NCBI GenBank assembly: GCA_905236405.1
Contig: CAJOQB010000084.1
Coordinates: 1-8,691, forward strand
Length of the DNA: 8,691 nucleotides
Reading direction: 5' to 3'
Origin: an uncultured Bacteroidales bacterium
GTDB lineage: Bacteria > Bacteroidota > Bacteroidia > Bacteroidales > P3
Shown here in pieces: positions 1 to 7,000 of the stretch. Position numbers and translations under genes: made by a program. The first letter of the stretch is position 1. Each line of letters begins with the position of its first letter. The notes beneath the pieces are model-generated. The model was not told the DNA's origin. It made no database searches and worked only from the letters and a program-made list of their open reading frames with translations.

Positions 1-1
1 C

Positions 2-1045
2 ACTGGTGCCAACGACGAGCGAGAGAGCACACTGAATCAGTTGCTCACCAAGATGGATGGCTTCTCGACCAACAAGGGAGTCATCGTGCTGGCTGCCACC
101 AACCGTGCCGATGTGCTCGACAAGGCTTTGCTTCGCGCCGGTCGTTTCGACCGTCAGATATATGTCGAGCTCCCCGACTTGGAGGAGCGTCAAGCTATCT
201 TCGAGGTGCATCTGCGGGACAAGAAGGTGTCGCCTTCGGTCGACCGCGAGTTCCTCGCCAAGCAGACACCGGGCTTCTCGGGTGCCGACATCGCCAACGT
301 CTGCAACGAGGCCGCCCTGTGCGCCGCTCGCAAAGACAAGCAGGAGATAGAGAAACAGGACTTCCTCGACGCTGTCGACCGTATCATCGGCGGCTTGGAG
401 AAACGTACCAAGGTGATGACCGACTTGGAGAAGCACACCATCGCTTACCACGAGTCGGGTCATGCGTCGGTCAGCTGGCAGATAGAATGGGGCGACCCGT
501 TAGTCAAGGTGACCATCGTGCCGCGTGGAAAGGCACTCGGCGCCGCCTGGTACCTGCCCGAGGAGCGTCAGATAACCACCTTCGAACAGATGTTCGACTC
601 GATGACCAGCTTGATGGCCGGTCGTGCCGCCGAGGAGCTGGTGTACGGCAAGGTCTCCACCGGTGCCCTCAACGACATCGAACGGGCCACGAAGATGGCT
701 TACAGCATGGTGGTCTACTACGGCATGAGCGACAAGGTGGGCAATGTCAGCTTCTACGACTCGACGGGTCAGAGCGAATACAGTTTCGGCAAGCCTTATA
801 GCGAGAAGACGGCTGAGGAGATTGACAACGAGGTGAAACGACTGGTAGAGGCTGCTTACCAAAGGGCCAAATCCATCATCGAAGGCAGTCGTGACAAGCT
901 GGAGCAGCTGGCTCAGACGCTCTATGAACGCGAAGTGATTTTCAAAGACGACGTGGAACGCATCTACGGCCCCCGCCCATGGGACGAGAAGAAGAAAGAG
1001 ATACAAGCGACACAAGTGACACAAGATGAAGGACAACAACAATAA
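2..1045 (+). CDS. ftsH: ATP-dependent zinc metalloprotease FtsH, 3' part (5' end outside window)
   Basis: FtsH is a hexameric inner-membrane AAA+ protease that unfolds and degrades membrane and short-lived cytosolic proteins. The frame is already open at position 2, so about 347 C-terminal residues are visible; the membrane anchor, Walker A and Walker B lie upstream. The visible part starts with the DERESTLNQLL segment just after Walker B. The second region of homology follows, with TNRADVLDKALLRAGRFDRQ and its two arginine fingers at nt 143-145 and 152-154. The zinc motif HESGH is at nt 449-463, and the third zinc ligand is probably the Asp of ALNDIERAT at nt 674-676. GAAWYLPEER after the zinc site is typical of Bacteroidota FtsH. 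A charged, Gln-rich tail ends at TAA 1043-1045, inside the next gene. All visible catalytic elements are intact, so the gene looks functional. Confidence 0.97.
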   Translation, partial: TGANDERESTLNQLLTKMDGFSTNKGVIVLAATNRADVLDKALLRAGRFDRQIYVELPDLEERQAIFEVHLRDKKVSPSVDREFLAKQTPGFSGADIANVCNEAALCAARKDKQEIEKQDFLDAVDRIIGGLEKRTKVMTDLEKHTIAYHESGHASVSWQIEWGDPLVKVTIVPRGKALGAAWYLPEERQITTFEQMFDSMTSLMAGRAAEELVYGKVSTGALNDIERATKMAYSMVVYYGMSDKVGNVSFYDSTGQSEYSFGKPYSEKTAEEIDNEVKRLVEAAYQRAKSIIEGSRDKLEQLAQTLYEREVIFKDDVERIYGPRPWDEKKKEIQATQVTQDEGQQQ

Positions 1046-1625
1046 AGAAAAGATTGTCAAAACCATAAGAGAAGCACTCATGGAAAAGAAGACTATCGAA
1101 CAACCTCCCGTGGCGGACGAGGCGAACACGATGGCCGACGTCGACCTGACGGTGGCATTCGCCAAGCAATACACTCGTCGCGGCGGTACGATGTACTACT
1201 GCTCGAACGAGGAGGAGATTGCCTCGCAACTGCAGCAGATTCAATCCAAGACGGGCGACGCTGTGTGGGGATGCTGTAGCGAAAACCTCACCACGTTCAT
1301 CACCCATTTAGGGTTGAAGAACGCTTGCACGGCCAACGGCGACACCGACTACCAGGTGGGCGCTATGCTGTGCGACGGGTTGATAGCCAGCGACGGCGGC
1401 ATCGTGCTGACCAGCAAACAAGGGCTGGGGGAGAGTTTCCGTTCGTTGGCAAAGACCACCATCGTGGTGGCGTTCACCTCGCAAGTGGTGGCCGACAACG
1501 ATGCGGCTATGGTGCGACTGAAGGAGATGTACAAGGTCTTTCCCACCGAGATTGCCGTCCTCGAGCCGAGGAAAGCGTCGGAACGTGAGACAGATCTCCA
1601 TCTGGTGCTGGTGGATGACGAATAA
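1026..1625 (+). CDS. LUD-domain (LutC/YkgG-like) protein, 199 aa
   Basis: Small cytosolic protein that I assign to the LUD (LutC/YkgG, formerly DUF162) superfamily. A helical N-terminus (residues 1-25) leads to an alpha/beta domain. The best family-like stretch is about residues 112-155, a strand-turn-strand region (GAMLCDGLIASDGGIVLTSK, then TTIVVAFTSQVV). Characterised LutC-type proteins work in lactate oxidation with LutA and LutB, but neither partner is here, so that role should not be transferred. A LUD protein between ftsH and cdsA recurs in Bacteroidales, as I recall. The ATG at 1026 overlaps the ftsH 3' end by 20 nt, suggesting translational coupling, and cdsA follows after 12 nt. The C-terminal motif I expect in LUD proteins (Ser-Arg/Asn-Thr-Ala-Asp-Ile-Glu, then a Gly-x-His-Gly-Pro) is not recognisable; the corresponding end reads RKASERETDLHLVLVDDE. 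Function unknown. Confidence 0.8.
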   Translation: MKDNNNKEKIVKTIREALMEKKTIEQPPVADEANTMADVDLTVAFAKQYTRRGGTMYYCSNEEEIASQLQQIQSKTGDAVWGCCSENLTTFITHLGLKNACTANGDTDYQVGAMLCDGLIASDGGIVLTSKQGLGESFRSLAKTTIVVAFTSQVVADNDAAMVRLKEMYKVFPTEIAVLEPRKASERETDLHLVLVDDE

Positions 1626-1637
1626 CAATCGACGAAC

Positions 1638-2519
1638 ATGAACAAATTCCTTGTCAGAACCCTCTCGGGTGCCGTCTATGTGGCTCTGGTGCTCCTCGCC
1701 ATCTACTCCTACGCCCTGATAGAAAGCCGTAAGGTGGGATATGTGTTGTTCGCCGCTTTCTTCCTCTTTGTTGCTATCGTGGGGGTGTATGAGGTGTACC
1801 ACAATCTGCGTGTCAAAGATGTCGAGACGCACAGGACGATGGGATATATCGTTGCTGTGCTGACCTATGGTGTGGTCAGCCTCTCGAACGTCTGCGGCAC
1901 CGCATTGGCCTTGCGGCTGTTGATAGTGTTGCCCGTGATGTGGTCGTTAGTGCCGTTGTCCCAGTTGTGGCATCACGACGAACGCCCCTTTGCCTCTATC
2001 GGCTACACCTTGCTGCCCACGTTATGGGTGGTGCTGCCGTTGGCGTTGTTGCAACGGCTGTGGATAATGAATCCCTTGGTGGCGTTGATGATGTTCCTCT
2101 GTATCTGGGTGAACGACACGTTCGCCTATCTCACCGGTATGGCCTTCGGCAAACACCGTATGTGGCAGCGTCACTCGCCCAACAAGACTTGGGAGGGGAC
2201 TGCCGGTGGCGCGATATGCTGTATGGCGGCTGCTGTCGGAGTGGGTATGTGGCTCTATCGTCCCGACTGTTTCTATGGCGGACAGCTGCAATGGTGGCAC
2301 TGGGTGGTGATGGGTTTGATATGCAGTGTGGTCGGCACGTTGGGCGACTTGGTGGAGTCGATGTTCAAACGCAGCTGCGGTGTGAAAGACAGCGGCACCA
2401 TCATGCCGGGTCATGGTGGCGTCTTGGACAGGTTCGACTCGCTGCTGATGGCCACGCCTTGGGTGGTGGCGTTCTTTATGGTTTGCCAAATGGTGGAACG
2501 GGTGACGGGATTGTTATAA
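1638..2519 (+). CDS. cdsA: Phosphatidate cytidylyltransferase (CDP-diacylglycerol synthase)
   Basis: Integral membrane enzyme that converts phosphatidic acid and CTP to CDP-diacylglycerol and pyrophosphate, the branch point for phosphatidylserine/phosphatidylethanolamine and phosphatidylglycerol. The 293-residue length fits the family. Hydrophobic segments are visible at about residues 8-28, 34-53, 68-84, 91-109, 122-138, 147-168, 190-206, 222-236 and 270-286. A conserved loop with WVNDTFAYLTG and then SPNKTWEGT spans residues 157-188. The family signature is complete at residues 241-267: SMFKR, four residues, KDSG, then MPGHGG and LDRFD with the metal-binding aspartates. The ATG at 1638 lies 12 nt after the LUD gene stop, so the genes are probably cotranscribed. 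psd, two steps further on in the same pathway, follows after 58 nt. Confidence 0.97.
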   Translation: MNKFLVRTLSGAVYVALVLLAIYSYALIESRKVGYVLFAAFFLFVAIVGVYEVYHNLRVKDVETHRTMGYIVAVLTYGVVSLSNVCGTALALRLLIVLPVMWSLVPLSQLWHHDERPFASIGYTLLPTLWVVLPLALLQRLWIMNPLVALMMFLCIWVNDTFAYLTGMAFGKHRMWQRHSPNKTWEGTAGGAICCMAAAVGVGMWLYRPDCFYGGQLQWWHWVVMGLICSVVGTLGDLVESMFKRSCGVKDSGTIMPGHGGVLDRFDSLLMATPWVVAFFMVCQMVERVTGLL

Positions 2520-2577
2520 CCGATACAATTTATCAAAACTATTATCGTTATCTCTCATCTACTAAACAACAAATAAA
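2520..2577 (+). promoter_or_regulatory. A/T-rich leader between cdsA and psd
   Basis: This 58-nt gap is much richer in A and T than the genes on both sides and ends in an A-rich stretch (aacaaataaa) directly before the psd ATG. Bacteroidota commonly use A-rich leaders in place of a Shine-Dalgarno site, and I see no purine-rich SD here. It could also hold an internal promoter, but I cannot match the Bacteroides -7/-33 consensus (TAnnTTTG/TTTG), so only the translation-leader role is supported. Confidence 0.4.
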
Positions 2578-3276
2578 ATGCGGATTCACAAAGAAGGATA
2601 CAAGACCATCGCGATATCATTCCTCGCTGTCGCTGTCGTGGAGGCGTTGTTGGTAATGCTCTCGCCTCGATGGACAACGGCTCATTGGGTGGTGTCGGTG
2701 TTGTTGGGAGCGATGTGGCTCTTTGTGGTTTCGTTTTTCCGCATCCCCAAACGTAATCCACATGGCAGCGACCGTGTGATGATGACTCCTGCCGACGGAA
2801 AGGTCTGTACTGTCGAGGAGGTCTTCGAGAAGGAATATCTCGACTGTCGTTGTCTGATGGTGAGCGTCTTTATGAATGGCACCGATGTCCACAACAACTG
2901 CTACCCTTGTGACGGCACGGTGGAGTATGTGAACTTCCAACGCGGCAACTATTTCGTCGCTTCGAAACCCAAGTCGTGCGACCTCAACGAGCGTTGCTCG
3001 ATAGGCATCAAGATGGCCACTGGCGAGAGAATCCTGATAAGGCAGGTGGCAGGTCTGATGGCTCGCAGGATTGTGTGCTATGCCCAAGTGGGCGACGAAG
3101 CAAAGCAAAACCAGGAGTTTGGCTTTATCAAGTTCGGTAGCCGCGTCGACCTCTATCTTCCTTTGGGTACCAAGGTGATACCGGATTTTGACAGACAGCT
3201 GTACAACCAGTTCTCGCCAATCGCCCAGACGCCTGTACAACAAACACTTTCAAAGCAAAGTCTTTCACAGCAATGA
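2578..3276 (+). CDS. psd: Phosphatidylserine decarboxylase, short PSD-A type proenzyme
   Basis: Pyruvoyl enzyme that decarboxylates phosphatidylserine to phosphatidylethanolamine, the main zwitterionic lipid of the envelope. The 232-residue length and the sequence fit the short PSD-A class rather than the longer E. coli type. Two hydrophobic segments (about residues 10-28 and 36-54) anchor the N-terminus. The conserved Asp73 (TPADGKV) and His105 (DVHNNCYP) expected in the active site and self-processing are present. The self-cleavage site is Gly187-Ser188 in FIKFGSRVDLYLP (Ser codon at nt 3139-3141), giving a beta chain of 187 residues and a pyruvoyl-capped alpha chain of 45. After about residue 200 the C-terminus becomes a Gln/Ser-rich tail in which I do not recognise the usual V-x-G-G/A-E-T-V-I-A ending. 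The gene overlaps the next one by 4 nt (ATGA). pssA, often adjacent to psd in Bacteroidales, is absent here. Confidence 0.96.
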   Translation: MRIHKEGYKTIAISFLAVAVVEALLVMLSPRWTTAHWVVSVLLGAMWLFVVSFFRIPKRNPHGSDRVMMTPADGKVCTVEEVFEKEYLDCRCLMVSVFMNGTDVHNNCYPCDGTVEYVNFQRGNYFVASKPKSCDLNERCSIGIKMATGERILIRQVAGLMARRIVCYAQVGDEAKQNQEFGFIKFGSRVDLYLPLGTKVIPDFDRQLYNQFSPIAQTPVQQTLSKQSLSQQ

Positions 3277-3995
3277 CCATAGGCGACCAAATCATATACG
3301 AAGACAACCACTTGTTGGTGCTCAACAAGCAAGGTGGCCAAATCACCCAAAGCGACAAGACGGGCGATGTCTGTATGTCGGACGAGATTCGTGCTTTCCT
3401 GCGTGTGCGTGACCACAAGATGGGCAACATCTTCTGCGGTGTCGTCCATCGGTTGGACCGCCCTGTGAGCGGTGCTGTGGTCTTCGCCAAAACCAGCAAG
3501 GCTTTGGGAAGGTTGAACGTGATGATTCAAGAGCGTCGCGATTTCGAGAAACGCTACTGGGCGATTGTGAAGAACGCCCCTCCGCAACAAGAAGGCCATC
3601 TCGAGGATTATATCTACCGCGTGCCTCGATTGAACAAGAGCTTTGTGGCCGACAAACCCAATGCCGACAGCAAGTTGGCCATCCTTGACTACCGCACCCT
3701 CGCTGTGAGCGATGGCGGCTACCATCTGTTGGAGATAGTGCTCCACACAGGTCGTCATCACCAGATACGTTGCCAACTGGCACATCTGGGTTGTCCCATC
3801 AAGGGCGACCTCAAATACGGCTTTCCTCGGAGCAACAACGACGGCAACATCTCGCTTCATTCCCGCCAGATTGCCCTCGACCATCCTGTGCGACACGAAT
3901 GGATGACGTTCGTTGCCGACCCTCCTGCCGAGTTCCATCAGATGTTTGGAGCATATATCGATAATGAAAATAAACAAATATCAATAAAACAATAG
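3273..3995 (+). CDS. RluA-family RNA pseudouridine synthase, 240 aa
   Basis: Catalyses uridine-to-pseudouridine isomerisation in structured RNA (rRNA or tRNA). The 240-residue protein is a single catalytic domain with no N-terminal S4 RNA-binding domain, as in the short RluA/TruC-like members. Motif I is NKQGG near residues 18-22. Motif II, GVVHRLDRPVSGAVVFAKT, carries the catalytic Asp62 (nt 3456-3458). Motif III, LHTGRHHQIRCQLAHLGCPIKGD, spans residues 157-179, and LHSR at residues 195-198 is the usual C-terminal strand motif. The RNA target cannot be read from sequence. The ATG overlaps the psd stop by 4 nt, indicating translational coupling. The last 15 or so codons are strikingly A/T-rich compared with the rest, and the C25 protease gene starts 9 nt after the stop. 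Confidence 0.93.
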   Translation: MTIGDQIIYEDNHLLVLNKQGGQITQSDKTGDVCMSDEIRAFLRVRDHKMGNIFCGVVHRLDRPVSGAVVFAKTSKALGRLNVMIQERRDFEKRYWAIVKNAPPQQEGHLEDYIYRVPRLNKSFVADKPNADSKLAILDYRTLAVSDGGYHLLEIVLHTGRHHQIRCQLAHLGCPIKGDLKYGFPRSNNDGNISLHSRQIALDHPVRHEWMTFVADPPAEFHQMFGAYIDNENKQISIKQ

Positions 3996-4004
3996 AGTAG
4001 AATC

Positions 4005-7000
4005 ATGAAGAAACTCTTTTTGGCACTTGTGTGCCTCTTCTCAATGGGGTCGCTGATGGCCCAAACCGTTCAGGTGAAGAGCAGCGACTTTGGCTCGATG
4101 CAGGTTCAATTGGCCACATCGACGTTCACTGTCAACACGGTGACTATCGCTAACGACACTTTTACCGCACTTGGAATGCGTGACTATCTGCCCAGCAGCG
4201 CATTGGGCTTGCCTTGTCTGCCCGAGTTGGTCAAGATGGTAGAGATACCGGTATGCGATGGTGTCGAAGTCAGTTATCGTGTCCTTCGTGCCGATACCCT
4301 CGACGGCAGCCAGCTGGGTATCGACCATCTGCTGATGCCTGCTCAGCCCTCACGCAGAAAGTCCGACGACAGCCCTGTTCAGTTGGTGATGAACCAACAG
4401 GTCTATTCCACCAACGCCTTCTATGGCAATGAGGTGGTGCGTGTCGAACGGGTGGGTATCGCTCGCGACCGTAACTTGGCTACCCTCTATTTCAGTCCTG
4501 TCAGCTACAATCCTGTCACCAACCAGTTGATTGTATGCAAGAGCGTTGAGGCCACCCTTACTTACACCAATGCCAATCAGGCAGCCACGATGAAGATGAA
4601 ACGCATCCACGGCAGCGAGGCGTTCAACTCGGCTGTGCAGACGATAAACAGTTTGCCTATGCCCAAAGAGGTTCGCCGCACGGCTCCCGTGGTGTATCAG
4701 ATTGTCGCCCACAGCATGTTCCGCAACCAGTTGGACAGCCTTATTGCTTGGAAGCAACGCAAAGGATTTATCGTCAATGTGGCCTATACCGACGAATCGA
4801 ATGTAGGTACCACCTCGACCAGTATCTCCGCTTTCTTGCAGGGTCTCTATGACAACGCCACCGAGAGCAATCCCGCTCCTACCTACGTCCTGTTGGTGGG
4901 CGATGTCGAACAGATACCTCCTTTCACCGGCGTGGCCGACAACGGACACAAAACCGACCTTTACTTTATGACTTGGACGTCGGGTGACAATATTCCCGAC
5001 TGCTTCTATGGTCGTTTCTCTGCTCAGAACCTCTCGCAGCTGACTCCGCAGATAGAGAAGACGCTGATGTACGAGCGATATGCTTTTGCCGATCCGTCGT
5101 TCCTCCAGAAGGCCGTCCTTGTGTCGGGTGTCGACGGTGGCTATAGTAGCGATAACGCCTACCGCTATGGTGACCCCACGATGGACTATATTGCCAAAAC
5201 CTATCTCAACGCTACCAACGGTATCACCACGCTCTATTATTATAAGAACAATACCGATTTTGCTCCCACAGGTGTCACCGTCACGGGTAGTTCGCAGAGC
5301 AGTACGGCGGCATCCACTATCCGCTCGCTGTACAATGCTGGTGCCGGATGGGTCAACTACACCGCTCATGGTGGCGATGAAGAGTGGTCCAACCCCAGTT
5401 TCAATACCAATCATGTGGCCAACATGTCCAACTCGCAAAAGTTCGGTTTCATGGTGGGTAACTGCTGCCAAAGTAACACGTTCCAGACAAACACCTGTCT
5501 TGGTGAAGCACTTTTGAGAAAGGGTAATTATTGTGGTGCCGTTGCCTACTATGGCGGTAGCGACTACACCTATTGGGGTGAGGACTTCTATTGGGCAGTG
5601 GGTGTCCGCAGCAACATCAACAACACTTGCAATCCTACCTACGATGCCAACAATATGGGTGCTTATGACCGTCTGTTCCATACCCACAACGAGGCTTACT
5701 CCGAATGGTATACTACGGCTGGTGCAATCAACATGGCAGGATGTATGTCTGTTCAGAGTTCGAATTCGTCGTTGAAAGACTATTATTGGGAGATATACCA
5801 TCTGATGGGTGATCCTTCGGTGATGCCCTGGATTGGTTTGGCCAATGACCTTACTGTTTCGGCCAACACCACCCTCCTTGTCGGAGCCACCTCGATGACG
5901 GTCAATACTGTTCCCTATGCCTATGTGGCGTTGACCGACGGAAACGGAACACTCATTGGTGCTGCTTATGCCGATGCCACAGGTGTTGCCAACCTCAGCT
6001 TCAATGCGCTTAACATGCCTACAACTTCTTATGAACTGGCTGTGTCGGCACAGCAATACAAGACCTCTTTCATTCCCGTCACGGTCATTGCTCCTGAAGG
6101 CCCCTTTGTGCTTGCTACCAGTGTCACTCCGCAAACGGCATTGATGGCTGGCCATCCGGTTTCGTTTGATGTGACGTTGAAGAATGTGGGTGTCGATCCT
6201 TCCGATAGTTTGAGTCTTGAATTGCAAACCAATGGCAACCACATCTACCTTTCTGATGGTGGTATCCAGTCAATCAATAACATCGCTGCTGGCGACAGCA
6301 TCACACTCACCGCTTTTGCCAACGGTAATGTGTGGGGACATGTGGCCGACCAGACAATCACCAATCTTACGGCTATCGTCCGTTGGGGCAACCACAGCAA
6401 CGAGATGTCCACAGCATCGTTCGCTTTCACCGTCGATGCTCCTCGTATCGTGGCATCTGACATGACGCTTGACAATGAAGTGTCGGCAGGCAATACAATT
6501 GCTGTTGCCATCACCAATGACAACCTTGGTCATGCTCCTCTACAGTCGGCTACTGCCACGTTGGTATGTCCCGACCCATGTGTCTCGGTGTTGTCAAGTA
6601 CGGCATCACTTGGTAACGTATTTGCAGAGGGTGCATCAGTCACAACCAACTACAGCATCCAGATGGCCAATGTGTTGCCGGAGAATGCTATCATTCCTCT
6701 GTTACAGTTCATACAAGGCAATGGCGTCTCCTTCTGCGATACGCTTTATTTGCAGATAGGCAGCTCGTTTACAGAAGACTTTGAGTCGGGTGACTTCAAC
6801 AGTTATGACTGGGTGCAGAATGGTAGCTATCCTTGGCAGATCACCAGTTCGGAAAAATATCAGGGAACCTATAGCGCCCGTAGCTATACATGGAACAACA
6901 ATGGTGCAAACAACTCTTCCGAGCTGTCTATCACTCTCACTTCGGCCTTCGACGATTCCATCTCTTTCTACCAACTGGTGTCGTCTGAATCGGGATATGA

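Noticed and set aside
1003..1028. Short direct repeat (gacacaag twice) at the end of ftsH
   Set aside because: Eight bases repeated in a low-complexity Thr/Gln tail is expected by chance and has no further copies.
500..1832. Minus-strand open frames across the ftsH, LUD and cdsA genes
   Set aside because: They lie opposite well-supported genes, lack family motifs and have compositions expected of complement frames.
1940..2656. A second + strand open frame running through the cdsA end into psd
   Set aside because: It is out of frame with the complete CdsA signature at residues 241-267 and the psd start, and its translation matches no family I know.
4350..6242. A very long (630-codon) open frame on the minus strand inside the C25 protease gene
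   Set aside because: Its translation has no recognisable domain, and the + strand frame has an unambiguous signal peptide, catalytic motifs and sorting domain. The opening follows from the codon bias of the real gene.
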